From: CBDCGW01 sp964430745
GTDB taxonomy: Bacteria > Acidobacteriota > UBA890
DNA: 12,337 nucleotides
NCBI GenBank assembly: GCA_964430745.1
Contig: CAYSHI010000113.1
Coordinates: 1 to 12,337, forward strand
Direction: 5' to 3'
Every line of letters begins with the position of its first letter. Position 1 is the first letter of the stretch. The notes beneath the pieces were generated by a model. It was not told where the DNA came from. It saw only the letters and a list, made by a program, of their open reading frames with translations, and did not search any database. Position numbers and translations under genes: made by a program. Of this stretch, positions 1 through 8,211 are shown piece after piece.

Positions 1-85
1 AAGGCGGATTTCACGCTGCGCTACCATGTACGGCATCGGCGACAGTTAGCACCAGACGCGGGAACAAGAAGAAGAGAGGCTGACA

Positions 86-2626
86 TTGTTTCTCCGAGAT
101 CTTCGTCACGGCGCGGTGTCGCTTTGGCGCGCCCCTACCTACTCGGTGCTGGCGATCGTGACCCTGGCGGTCGGCATCGGAGCCAGCGTCTCGATGTTCA
201 CGGTGATCCAAGGGGTGCTATTGCGCCCGATGCCGTACGAGCGACCCGAAGAGCTCGTCACGCTGTGGAATCGCTACGAGAGCACCGGTGCGGAAAAGGT
301 TCAGATCTCGCCGAATGATGTCCTCGATTTCCGCGAGCGCGCCGCGTCGTTCAGCGGCGTCGCCGCGCTGCGCAATTCGACGGATGCGGCGATCACGGGC
401 GAATCGACGGGCGAGCAAATCAACCTCGCGCGCGTCACCGCCAACCTCTTCGATTTGCTCGGGCGCCGGCCCGTCCTCGGGCGCAGCTTCATCGATGCCG
501 ACGAGCAGATCATGCCGAACACCAACGCCCCCGCAATCTTGAGTCACGATCTGTGGGTTCGCCGCTACGGCGCCGAGGAAGGGATCATCGGGCAAACCAT
601 CGAGATCGACGGGTCGCCCCGCGAGATCGTTGGCGTCATGCCCGACGACTTCGAGCTCCTCCTCGCACAACACGACGGCGGCATGGTCGCCGGTGGCGCC
701 TTCGAGACGGTCGACGTGTGGGCCCCCGTCCCGCACCGTTGGATGAGGGGTCCGCAGCGTGGCTTCGGCACGACGCGGGTCATTGCCCGACTCGCCCCGG
801 GGATCACGTTGGCGCAGGCGCGCCAGGAGATGGCGGCGATCGCCGCCGAGCTGCGCACCGAGCACGCCATCCACGAGCAGCGCGGCGTCGCGGTCGACGT
901 CTTCCCGCTCCATGCCGACGTCGTCGGAGACGTGCAACCGATGATGCTGGCGCTGTTCGGCGCCGTCGGGGTGGTGCTCCTGATCGCCTGTGCGAACGCG
1001 GCGAACCTTGCTCTCGTGCGGGGCTCAGGGCGCTCGAGAGAGGTGGCGATCCGCGAGGCGTTGGGCGGGACGCGCGGGCGCATCGTTCGCGAGTTGCTCG
1101 CCGAATCGGCCGTCTTGGCGTTCGCCGCCTGCGGGTTGGGGGTGATGCTTGCGACCGCGGCCATCCGCGTCATCATCGCGCTCGCCCCCGCTGCCGTTCC
1201 TCGCATTGAAGAGGTGCGCATGAACATGACGACGCTGGCGTTCGCAGTCGCAGCGGCGGCGGTAGCCGTGCTGTTGGCGGGCGTGGCACCGGCGATCCGG
1301 GCCGCGTCGCCGCAGCTCGTCCCCGCGCTCAAGGACGGCAGCCCGGCCACCGGGCGGCGCAGCGTGGTCGGGCGCAACACCGTCGTGGTTGCCGAGATCG
1401 CGCTGTCGATGGTGCTGCTCGTTGTCGGCGCCCTGCTTGCGCAAAGCTTCGCGGGGATGGCGAGGGCGCCCCTGGGGTTCGAGGTCGAGACGACCATGAC
1501 GATGAAGGCCTCGTTCCCGTCGGTACAAATCGGCGACGCCGACTGGCGCAATCGTATGGGGCGGATGTACGACGAGTTGCGCGCGTCTATCGAGTTGCTG
1601 GAGGGTGTCGAAGCCTCCGGATACGCCTCGCCCGTTCCGTTCGGCGGGCGAGGCCTCGAGGTCCCCTATAGCGACCGCCCGGTCGCCGGTGGCAGCTGGG
1701 ACGGCAACGTCGCGGAACGGTCGACGGTGAGCGCCGGGTTCTTGGAAGCGCTCGGCGCACGGATCGTCAGCGGCCGTTCGTTCACATCGGCCGACATCGA
1801 ACGCGCCCGGGGCGTCGCCCGGCAGAAACAAGCGGCGGCTCAGGCCGCCGCGGCGAGCCCGGGGACGCCGGCGCCGGAACCGGTGGCCTCGCTCGTCGTC
1901 ATCGATGAGATCGCCGCCGCCAATCTTTTTCCCGCTACCGAAGCGGTGGGGCGCACGATCTGGCTGGGCTCCGGCGTCGGCGACACCTGGCGGCCGTACG
2001 AAATCGTTGGGATCGTCGAGCACATTCGCCACGACAGCATCGTCGGAACGGATCGCGAGGCCGTCTTCGTGCCGGCGACCAACCCGCTCAACATGTCCTT
2101 CGTCGTTCGTACCATCGGCGACCCTCGGAGCCTGCTCTCGGCAGTCGAGACCCGGCTCCGCGCGCTCGATCCGCAGGGCAATGTCTTCGAGGCCAGGACG
2201 TTTGAAGAGGCGGTCGGCGAGGAACTCGCGGCGACCCGGTTCGCGGCGGCGCTCGCAACCGCCTTCGCGGCGCTCGCCGTCGGGCTGGCCGCGGTGGGCC
2301 TCTACGGCGTTATCACCTACTCGGTGACCCAGCGCACCCGCGATTTCGGCGTGCGCGTCGCCCTCGGCGCCGGCCGTCGCGAGATCCTGAGCCTCGTGCT
2401 CGGCCAGGGGCTGGCGCTTGTGATTCCGGGCGTCGTCCTCGGCGCCGCGGCGTCCTTCGCCGCAACTCGCGTCGTCGCGAGCCTCTTGTACGGCGTGAGC
2501 CCAAGCGATGTCGGCACGTACGTAGTGGTCGGCGTGTTCCTGGTGATCGTCACTGCGCTGGCTAGCTACATACCGGGCCGGCGCGCGACGCGTGTCGACC
2601 CGCTGGACGCGCTGCGTTTCGAGTAG
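86..2626 (+). CDS. ADOP-type ABC transporter permease (duplicated MacB/FtsX-like, no ATPase partner)
   Basis: Inner-membrane permease of the acidobacterial duplicated orphan permease type, 846 residues, within the usual range of about 800-900. It has two MacB-like halves. The first has a membrane segment near residues 20-45, a periplasmic domain, and three membrane segments near 286-312, 340-363 and 384-406. The second opens at 431-455, has another periplasmic domain, and closes with segments near 718-745, 766-795 and 811-832. The C-terminal GRRATRVDPLDALRFE is typical of the family. The start is TTG: an in-frame TAG lies at 47-49, no ATG or GTG intervenes, and AGAGG (75-79) sits 6 nt upstream. 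No ATP-binding gene is adjacent, as expected for orphan permeases; the substrate is unknown. An Ala/Pro-rich stretch near residues 572-600 interrupts the second periplasmic domain. Bases 1-85 contain no recognisable gene. The family call is firm, the transported substrate is not inferable. Confidence 0.93.
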   Translation: MFLRDLRHGAVSLWRAPTYSVLAIVTLAVGIGASVSMFTVIQGVLLRPMPYERPEELVTLWNRYESTGAEKVQISPNDVLDFRERAASFSGVAALRNSTDAAITGESTGEQINLARVTANLFDLLGRRPVLGRSFIDADEQIMPNTNAPAILSHDLWVRRYGAEEGIIGQTIEIDGSPREIVGVMPDDFELLLAQHDGGMVAGGAFETVDVWAPVPHRWMRGPQRGFGTTRVIARLAPGITLAQARQEMAAIAAELRTEHAIHEQRGVAVDVFPLHADVVGDVQPMMLALFGAVGVVLLIACANAANLALVRGSGRSREVAIREALGGTRGRIVRELLAESAVLAFAACGLGVMLATAAIRVIIALAPAAVPRIEEVRMNMTTLAFAVAAAAVAVLLAGVAPAIRAASPQLVPALKDGSPATGRRSVVGRNTVVVAEIALSMVLLVVGALLAQSFAGMARAPLGFEVETTMTMKASFPSVQIGDADWRNRMGRMYDELRASIELLEGVEASGYASPVPFGGRGLEVPYSDRPVAGGSWDGNVAERSTVSAGFLEALGARIVSGRSFTSADIERARGVARQKQAAAQAAAASPGTPAPEPVASLVVIDEIAAANLFPATEAVGRTIWLGSGVGDTWRPYEIVGIVEHIRHDSIVGTDREAVFVPATNPLNMSFVVRTIGDPRSLLSAVETRLRALDPQGNVFEARTFEEAVGEELAATRFAAALATAFAALAVGLAAVGLYGVITYSVTQRTRDFGVRVALGAGRREILSLVLGQGLALVIPGVVLGAAASFAATRVVASLLYGVSPSDVGTYVVVGVFLVIVTALASYIPGRRATRVDPLDALRFE

Positions 2627-2630
2627 GAAC

Positions 2631-2655
2631 GGGCGGTCGAGGAATGGGACCGCCT
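2631..2655 (+). terminator. Stem-loop just after the ADOP gene, probable terminator
   Basis: GGCGGTC (2632-2638) pairs perfectly with GACCGCC (2648-2654) around a 9-nt loop, with a possible extra G-U pair outside. It begins 5 nt after the permease stop codon. No T-run follows, so it may be an intrinsic terminator of the weak kind seen in GC-rich genomes or an RNA 3'-end stabiliser. Confidence 0.45.
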
Positions 2656-2714
2656 GGTGCGGACGGGAGGCAGGTGAGTTCGTCGCGCCACAACGCAAGA
2701 AGGGATCCGGCCGT

Positions 2715-2805
2715 TTCAGCCGAACCCCTTTGTTGGTAAGGCTTACATCAAAGTGCCCAAGAGAGGACTTGAACCTCCACGGGCCGAAGCCCACCAGGTC
2801 CTGAA
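2715..2805. repeat. Direct repeat, left copy (tRNA 3' half plus flank)
   Basis: Left member of a pair of direct repeats whose right copy is 5980-6069. The 52-nt tRNA part is 96% identical. The 39 nt to its left (2715-2753) still align with 5980-6017 at roughly 70% with one gap, beginning with the identical ten bases TTCAGCCGAA. The copies lie about 3.26 kb apart and bracket the kinase gene. Confidence 0.75.
2754..2805 (-). pseudogene. Detached 3' half of a tRNA-Leu gene
   Basis: These 52 nt match the 3' half of the intact tRNA-Leu at 6018-6069 at 50 of 52 positions, in the same orientation. The match runs from the anticodon loop through the variable arm, T arm and 3' acceptor strand to the discriminator base, and stops abruptly at the anticodon loop. 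The 5' half is absent: no acceptor strand complementary to CTTGGGC follows on the right. Both differences are structure-compatible (T loop TTCAAGT instead of TTCGAGT; anticodon-stem strand CCTGG instead of CCTAG), so this half probably came from a functional tRNA-Leu rather than a decaying copy. See the finding on the bracketing repeats. Confidence 0.85.
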
Positions 2806-3020
2806 GATATTTCAGCGATCTACCGCCCCGTACCGCTCCGTGTTTCCCGGAGCCTCAACGTGAGTGTTTTCAACCACTTAGGCGTCTTCCGCTCTGACTG
2901 CGCGTGCCGCCCATTACCGTTCGTTGACGCTACGTTTGTTAACCGGCCGTTAACTCGCGCCACCATCGACCACCTCGAATCGCCGCAGCTTCGCGGCCCG
3001 GAGCCCCACCCCCGAAGTGA

Positions 3021-3077
3021 TCCAGAATCGTCCTCAACTGGATCGAGGAGTTGAAGGAGCGGGTGGCGGGGCGGTAG
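3021..3077 (+). pseudogene. Short relic resembling the C-terminus of a kinase/TolB-propeller protein
   Basis: After an in-frame TGA at 3018-3020, the frame reads SRIVLNWIEELKERVAGR and then TAG. Tails of the form NWxEELKxRVP are, from my knowledge of the family, common at the C-termini of acidobacterial Ser/Thr kinase and TolB-like propeller proteins. The intact kinase just downstream lacks this tail. I infer that this is the last piece of a lost gene of the same kind. No other part of such a gene is recognisable upstream, so chance resemblance is possible. Confidence 0.35.
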
Positions 3078-3163
3078 CCGGGCGTTCGCGGTCCCGTTGA
3101 TCCCACCTCGCGATTCCACATACGCTAGGGTTGTTCGCCCCCGCCGACACGGACGAAAGTGCC

Positions 3164-5857
3164 GTGGTCGGAAAGTCACTGGGTCACTACGAGATACGTG
3201 AGCCGCTCGGCTCCGGCGGCATGGGCGACGTCTACCGTGCGCACGACACCTCGCTGAACCGCGACGTCGCCATCAAGGTCTTACCCGAAGATCTTGCCGA
3301 CGACCCCGACCGGCTCGCCCGCCTGAAGCGCGAGGCGCATCTTTTGGCGGCGCTCAACCACCCGAACGTCGCGACGATATTCGGCTTTGAGGAGTCGGAC
3401 GGGACGCGCTTTCTGGTGATGGAGCTCGTCAAGGGTGAGTCACTGGAGCAGCGGCTCGCCGGCGGGGCGCTGCCGGTCGACGAAGCGCTCGGCATCTTCC
3501 GGCAGATCGCCGAGGCGCTCGAAGCCGCCCACGACGAAGGCATCATCCACCGGGACTTGAAGCCGGCCAATGTGGTGATCACGCCCGAGGGTCGGGCGAA
3601 GGTGCTCGACTTCGGGCTGGCGAAGACCGTTGAGAGGGCGGATGCCGACACCGGCATGAGCCAGTCGCCGACGATCACCATCGCCGGCACCGAAGCCGGC
3701 GTGATTCTCGGCACCGCGCCCTACATGAGCCCCGAGCAGGTGCGTGGCAAGCGACTCGATAAGCGGGCCGACATCTGGGCGTTCGGGTGCGTGCTCTACG
3801 AGACACTGACCGGATCGCGCGCCTTCAACCGGGAGACGATCGCCGACACTCTGGCGGCCATCCTCGAGTTCGACCCGGACTGGGATCTCCTTCCCAACGC
3901 GACCCCGGTGTCGGTTCGATCCCTGCTGCAGCGCTGCCTGCAGAAGAACCCGAAGCTGAGGTTGCGCGACATCGGCGACGCCTGGGTCGAGATCGAGACG
4001 ACGCTGACGGGGCCGATACCGGCCGAGGCAGCCCAGCGGCGTGAGCACTCCGGTTGGCCGTCGCGTGTGTGGGCTACGGCAGCGATTGCCGCGGCGGTGG
4101 TTGTCGGGCTCCTGCTCGGGTGGCTGGGAAGCCGACCCTCCACCGAATCCGCAACGCTTCATCGTTTGAGCCTCGGCGGGGTGACTCGCCTCACATTCGA
4201 CCCGCGTTTCTCCGAGTGGCCAACCTGGTCGCCCGACGGAACGCAGCTGGCGTTCTCGTCAAACCGCGACGGCGATTTCGACATCTATGTCCGCCGCGTC
4301 GAAGGCGGAAACGAGGTCAACATCACCGAGGATTCCGAAGACTCACCCGCCGATGATTTTCAGCCAGCTTATTCCCCCGATGGTGACCAGATAGCGTTCA
4401 TCTCGACTCGCAACTCGAAGACGACGACAGTGAAGATCGGCGCAAGGTTCGGATTCGAGTTCCGTACCTTCGGAGGTGACCTATGGGTTGTCAGCTCACT
4501 CGGCGGCCAGCCCCGCCGGCTTGCCCAGGAGAGCAACTTCCCGGCGTGGTCTCCGGACAGACGGCGGATCGCTTACGTGAGTGGCAGGGAGGACCACCGT
4601 GCCATCATCGAGGTTGACGTGGATGACGGGTCACTGCACCGGGTTCTCGCGGAAGAGACTTCGACCTGGGAAATAGTCAGACTTCAGTACTCACCGAACG
4701 GAGCCTGGATGAGCTTTGAGGCTCTCAATCCTGACCGGGTCATGCTCATGCCGGCGACCGGCGGAGCACCGCGCGAGCTGCTCAGCGGTATCAGCCACGT
4801 CTGGGATCCTTCCGGGGATCGCCTCTATTACGTGACGCGGAGCCCGTCGGGCGGGACCGCTTTCGAGTCGGTGAAGATCGATCCCCGAACCGGAATCCTG
4901 CAAGGATCGCCCGAGGCCATCGGCGTCATGACGGGGATTTTCCGCGACCTGGCGATCTCGCCAGACGGCTCGCGTTTCGCCGTTTCGGAGCTCGAGGGAT
5001 CGCTAAACCTCACGCAGTTGCCCCTGACCCCAGATGGCGCAGCCCCGAGTGGGCCAGAGGAGGAGCTCAGCAACGGTCGGGTGCTAGACAGATACCCAGC
5101 CTACTCACCCGACGGCCGGCGGATCGCTCTGGCGAGCGACCGCCTCGGGAAGGAGGAGGTCTGGATTATCGACATCGAGACCAAGGCCTTCGAACGGCTC
5201 GAGCTCCCCGGCAACGACCTGGGAGCCAGCCTTCCGTTTTGGCATCCTGATGGCCAGCTGCTGGCAGTTACCCGCCTCTTCCCGGATGGATCCTCAGTGT
5301 GGTTAGCAGCCGTCGACGGCAGCCATGCCGAAGAGCTGCAGCCGCCGCAGACGAGATTGCAGGGAAGCCCGTTTTCACACGATGGGGGGAGCCTTCTTTA
5401 CGCCAGCAATATCGACGGCGTCTTCCAGTTGTTCGCCTTCGATCTTGACAGCTGGCAAAGTCAGCAACTGACGACAGGCGCGGGTGACAAGGGCCTCGGT
5501 TATTGGTCCCCGGACGACCGCTGGATCGTCTTCAACTCGAACGCCAGTGGCTATCGCCAAGTTTGGAGAATCCCGTCTTCCGGCGGCGACGTAGAGCAAC
5601 TCACCGAGGGGACCGACAGGATCGTGCACTCTTTCTTCTCTCCCGACGGACGCTGGGTCTATTTCCAGCCCAACCATCAAAACATCTACCGGATGCCCTT
5701 CTCCGGAGGCGAACCGCAAGCCGTCACCACGTTTCCCGCGTCCGGGCTCTTCCTTGAAGAGCCCGCGATCTCACCCGATGGTCGCCACATCGCCTACTGT
5801 CGCAGCAACGGTGGCTCAACTCTATGGATCCTGACGCTGCAGAGATCGCCCCGGTGA
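3164..5857 (+). CDS. Membrane-anchored Ser/Thr protein kinase with C-terminal beta-propeller
   Basis: Predicted Hanks-type Ser/Thr kinase of 897 residues. Kinase domain residues 9-281: glycine loop GSGGMG (16-21), lysine K38, helix-C glutamate E57, catalytic HRDLKPAN (129-136), DFG (149-151), and SPE in place of APE (189-191). All key residues are present, so it should be active. One membrane segment (303-323) follows, then a propeller domain to the end with about eleven SPDG-type repeats (WSPDGTQLAF, YSPDGRRIAL, FSPDGRWVYF and others), related to TolB/WD40-like blades and probably periplasmic. I chose GTG at 3164 because MVGKSLGHYEI matches the usual family start (MIGKTLGHY). TTG at 3131 would add 11 residues, but its AGGG abuts the start codon. 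The ligand and targets are unknown. The gene stands alone, bracketed by tRNA-Leu repeats. Confidence 0.93.
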   Translation: MVGKSLGHYEIREPLGSGGMGDVYRAHDTSLNRDVAIKVLPEDLADDPDRLARLKREAHLLAALNHPNVATIFGFEESDGTRFLVMELVKGESLEQRLAGGALPVDEALGIFRQIAEALEAAHDEGIIHRDLKPANVVITPEGRAKVLDFGLAKTVERADADTGMSQSPTITIAGTEAGVILGTAPYMSPEQVRGKRLDKRADIWAFGCVLYETLTGSRAFNRETIADTLAAILEFDPDWDLLPNATPVSVRSLLQRCLQKNPKLRLRDIGDAWVEIETTLTGPIPAEAAQRREHSGWPSRVWATAAIAAAVVVGLLLGWLGSRPSTESATLHRLSLGGVTRLTFDPRFSEWPTWSPDGTQLAFSSNRDGDFDIYVRRVEGGNEVNITEDSEDSPADDFQPAYSPDGDQIAFISTRNSKTTTVKIGARFGFEFRTFGGDLWVVSSLGGQPRRLAQESNFPAWSPDRRRIAYVSGREDHRAIIEVDVDDGSLHRVLAEETSTWEIVRLQYSPNGAWMSFEALNPDRVMLMPATGGAPRELLSGISHVWDPSGDRLYYVTRSPSGGTAFESVKIDPRTGILQGSPEAIGVMTGIFRDLAISPDGSRFAVSELEGSLNLTQLPLTPDGAAPSGPEEELSNGRVLDRYPAYSPDGRRIALASDRLGKEEVWIIDIETKAFERLELPGNDLGASLPFWHPDGQLLAVTRLFPDGSSVWLAAVDGSHAEELQPPQTRLQGSPFSHDGGSLLYASNIDGVFQLFAFDLDSWQSQQLTTGAGDKGLGYWSPDDRWIVFNSNASGYRQVWRIPSSGGDVEQLTEGTDRIVHSFFSPDGRWVYFQPNHQNIYRMPFSGGEPQAVTTFPASGLFLEEPAISPDGRHIAYCRSNGGSTLWILTLQRSPR

Positions 5858-5927
5858 CATGATTGGCAAGATACTCAGTCAATGGTGGCGATGTTCGGGT
5901 GGTTGAGCGCCGCCGGCAGATGAGCCT

Positions 5928-5942
5928 CCCGCTTCAAGCGGG
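5928..5942 (+). terminator. Stem-loop downstream of the kinase gene
   Basis: CCCGCTTCAAGCGGG is a near-perfect palindrome (CCCGC / GCGGG stem closing a small loop), 70 bp after the kinase stop codon. There is no T-run on either strand, so it is only a candidate terminator, possibly acting for the kinase on the plus strand or the tRNA on the minus strand. Confidence 0.3.
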
Positions 5943-5979
5943 CGAGTCGGTCGCCAAAGAGAGAACGAGACTCGACCAA

Positions 5980-6069
5980 TTCAGCCGAATCTCTTTCTTG
6001 AACCGCTTGCATGTAAATGCCCAAGAGAGGACTCGAACCTCCACGGGCCGAAGCCCACTAGGTCCTGAA
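5980..6069. repeat. Direct repeat, right copy (overlaps the intact tRNA-Leu)
   Basis: Partner of the repeat at 2715-2805. The core 6018-6069 is the 3' half of the functional tRNA; 5980-6017 is the flank beyond the tRNA 3' end. If an element inserted here, this copy is the end at which the tRNA was rebuilt. Confidence 0.75.
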
Positions 6070-6101
6070 CCTAGCGCGTCTGCCAATTCCGCCACTTGGG
6101 C
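6018..6101 (-). tRNA. tRNA-Leu (anticodon CAG)
   Basis: An 84-nt tRNA on the minus strand that should read CUG leucine codons. The acceptor stem GCCCAAG / CTTGGGC is perfect over 7 bp with discriminator A. The anticodon stem CTAGG / CCTAG closes the loop TTCAGGA, giving anticodon CAG. A long variable arm with stem GGGC-TTCG-GCCC marks a class II tRNA, as expected for leucine. The T arm is GGAGG-TTCGAGT-CCTCT. The 3' CCA is not encoded (TTTACATGC follows), so a CCA-adding enzyme is needed. Its 3' half is repeated at 2754-2805. Confidence 0.97.
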
Positions 6102-6113
6102 TGCGGAGCGGGA

Positions 6114-6122
6114 ATTATAACA
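6114..6122 (-). promoter_or_regulatory. Extended -10 promoter element of tRNA-Leu
   Basis: On the minus strand the sequence reads TGtTATAAT, a consensus -10 with the TG extension, ending 12 bp before the tRNA 5' end. Transcription would start a few bases ahead of the mature tRNA. No good -35 lies at the expected spacing, which an extended -10 does not require. Confidence 0.65.
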
Positions 6123-6259
6123 GCGAATCCGTGCGAGGTGGCGTGCAGGTGAGGCGCCGTTCTCGAGCGGTCGGGTAGGCGGCCGGTGGGGCGGCGGTGC
6201 GGCTGTTTCCGTCTTGGGAGCAGCAAGGTGGCGGCCTCGCCGACCGGCGGGCAGCTGCG

Positions 6260-8060
6260 CTACTCGATGTCCAACAACACGAACACTCCCAGGCGACGGA
6301 AGTCCTCGCTCGCCTCGGAATGCAGCATCGGCACGCCGCCGGCGCGGGAGTCGATCACGAGGCGGTAGACGTAGTTGGAGCCGAAGGTGAAGCGGGTGCG
6401 CGGCCGCAGCAGGAGCGTGGAGCGATCCGAAGGCGCCAGGGTGACGGTTTGCGCCTGCCCGTCGATCGACGCCGTGACCTCGTTGTCGGTGGGGCCGTTG
6501 ACGAGCTCGATGCTGAGGCGCTCGACCGGTTCGGCGGCTCGCACGACGATCTCGGCGCGGGAGCGGCTCTTGACCCAGAATCCGTGCAGGCCGGCCTCGC
6601 GCTGGTAGGTATTGGCGTCGAGGAAGTAGACGTCGAAGGTGTCGCCGGGCTCGAGCTCGACGCGCCGGGCCTTGGGATCGGTGTTGAAGGGCAGGTCGTT
6701 GAGCATGCCCATCTCGGGGGGCAGCAAGGTGAAGGGCATGTGCTGGGTGTGCCGGCCCGGGGCCTGCGACGAGGTGAAGGGTGTGAGCACGATCTGCGAG
6801 AGAAACAGCGCCCACACGACCCAGGCAACGAGTGGCCCCAGCATTGCAACACCGGCGGGAATGACGAAGAACGGGGCGTAGTAGAGGCCGATGAAGTAGC
6901 GTGAGCCGATCGCCCCGCCGCCGCCGATCCAGTCGGCCTGGATCACCGTCATGTAGGCGAGCGCGGTGACCGCAGTGGCTCCGATCAGCAGGGTGTGCGG
7001 CGTCAGCCATCGCCGCGGCCCGCGGGCGACGTACGCGATCAACGCGAGAATGGCCGGCAACATGTAAACGAGTACACCCGCGTTGCGTCCGACCCAGAGG
7101 TAGGCGAGGAGGTCGGCCGCCAGGTGGTCAGGCCGGGGCAGCCGGTCCTTGTACTCGCTCACCTCGGTGATCATGGCGCTGCCGATCGACTCGAACGGGC
7201 GGTCGCTGTATTGCAGCGGGTAGGGCGCCGTGAAGCTCTTGCGGTCGCCACCCATGTAGTTCCAGTCGCCCGTGTGGACGTGGGTGACGGCGAACAACCC
7301 GATGACGACCATGGCAGCGGCGAGGCCGAGAACGACGGCGTGCTTGAAGCGGCGGCGCAGGAGCATCCAGGCGAGCAGCGGGCCGATCAGAATGATGCTG
7401 GGCGGCTTGGAGTACGCCGCCACGCCGTACAGCGCCGCGGCGGCAACATCCGTCCAGGCGCCCGTAAGGATTCCCGACGGCTCCCACGCAACGTCGTCCG
7501 GCCAGCCGGGCGGGCGCTCCTTGTACAGCCACAGAAAGGTCGCCAGGAATCCCACCGACATGTTGAAGATCTCCGGCGTGATCCAGAAGAAATACAGAAA
7601 GGCGATGGAGCCGAGGAAATACGCCAGCACCCACGCCGCCGCCACCTGCGGCTGCAGCACGCGCCGGAGATAGGCGTATCCGCACAGCAGCACGGCGATC
7701 AGCAGGAGGGCATGGAGCAGCAGAAAGCAGAAAGCCGTTGTCGTTCGCCACCCGCACGAGCGGCGCCGCGGCGAGCGAGTAGATGAACGCCTTGGCGAAA
7801 TAAAGCCGGCCGGTCTCTCCCTCGCGGCGCAAGAACATGCCCGAAGGCCCGCCGGCGTAGCCGCGGTCGTAGACGTACTCGAGGTCGTGCTCCTCGTAGC
7901 GAATATCACCGTCGAACGCCAGGCTGTACGCCATGGCGTAGTAGGTGGCCTCGTCGGAGAAGAAGCTGCCCTTGTGCGCCGCCACCGGCACCGTCAGGGC
8001 GACGGCGATAAGGGCGAGCGAAACGACGAGCAGGACGCGGAGCGAGAGCTTTTCGGTCAC
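6260..8060 (-). pseudogene. Multi-pass membrane glycosyltransferase-like gene, frameshifted by a 7-bp duplication
   Basis: Two overlapping minus-strand frames form one protein if a single copy of a 7-bp tandem repeat (7721-7734) is removed; the repaired product is 597 residues. The N-terminal frame gives a membrane segment (about 8-28), then an acidic first-loop motif SDEATYYAMA (D36, E37) like that of PMT/ArnT-type (GT-C) glycosyltransferases, and runs to VANDNGF. The other frame continues HALLLIAVLLCGYAYL and about eight further hydrophobic segments. A soluble, beta-rich tail of about 190 residues ends LLDIE at 6260. As read, translation of the N-terminal part leaves frame near codon 112 and the downstream membrane domain is lost. 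GTG at 8060 is the likely start (VTEKLSLR before the first membrane segment), though no clear ribosome site is visible; GTG at 8108 is an alternative. Acceptor and sugar donor are unknown. It diverges from the flippase-like gene, which suggests envelope glycan or lipid work. Confidence 0.8.
7721..7734. repeat. 7-bp tandem duplication causing the frameshift
   Basis: CAGAAAG occurs twice in a row (7721-7727 and 7728-7734). On the coding (minus) strand it is CTTTCTG twice, after the GGC codon at 7734-7736. Deleting one copy joins VANDNGFLL to HALLLIAV and restores one continuous frame. Slipped-strand gain of one copy is the simplest explanation; a sequencing or assembly artefact is less likely for a 7-bp unit. 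Confidence 0.8.
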
Positions 8061-8102
8061 GGACGCGGGTGCGGTTGCGCAACGGCCGGAAGGATTCCGA
8101 GA

Positions 8103-8130
8103 TTGCACGATTCGGCACGCAGCATATCAT
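8103..8130 (+). promoter_or_regulatory. Candidate promoter for the flippase-like gene
   Basis: TTGCAC (8103-8108) and TATCAT (8125-8130) are separated by 16 bp in the 151-bp gap between two divergent membrane-protein genes. The -10 matches consensus at 5 of 6 positions, the -35 at only 3 of 6. It would give a leader of about 75 nt before the ATG at 8212. Confidence 0.35.
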
Positions 8131-8211
8131 CCTGGCGCATACCCACCACGCGACCGGCGACCGGCCGAGGCCGCCGGCGCCCGGCACGCCCACGCCGCAA
8201 GACGACAGCGC

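Larger units (their letters stand above)
2627..3163. other. Gene-poor intergenic stretch with tRNA scar and gene relic
   Basis: I see no intact gene in these 537 bases. They hold the stem-loop after the permease, a tRNA-Leu 3' fragment with a similar left flank (2715-2805), two GTTAAC hexamers 11 bp apart (2938-2943 and 2949-2954), an 18-codon coding relic ending at 3077, and a small stem-loop at 3034-3054 inside that relic (TCAACT / AGTTGA). Open frames here, such as one spanning 2592-2804, read antisense to the tRNA fragment and are not credible proteins. The stretch presumably holds the kinase promoter, but no convincing -35/-10 pair was found. TTGACG at 2924-2929 lacks a good -10 at normal spacing. 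Confidence 0.6.

Noticed and set aside
1025..2794. 589-codon minus-strand open frame
   Set aside because: Its product is rich in Arg, His, Asp and Gly with no recognisable domain, and it lies opposite a clear ADOP permease. Long antisense frames are expected at this GC content.
5863..6120. 85-codon open frame reading ERTRTSTGRSPLGPEPSASA
   Set aside because: It is the antisense reading of the tRNA-Leu gene, a well-known source of false hypothetical proteins; the similar frame at 2592-2804 reads antisense to the tRNA fragment.
6260..7909. A complete 549-residue membrane protein starting at 7909
   Set aside because: The first 60 or so residues of that frame are Ser/Thr/Arg-rich and unlike a membrane protein N-terminus, whereas the other frame over the same bases gives a convincing membrane protein start. 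The frames join if one 7-bp repeat is removed.
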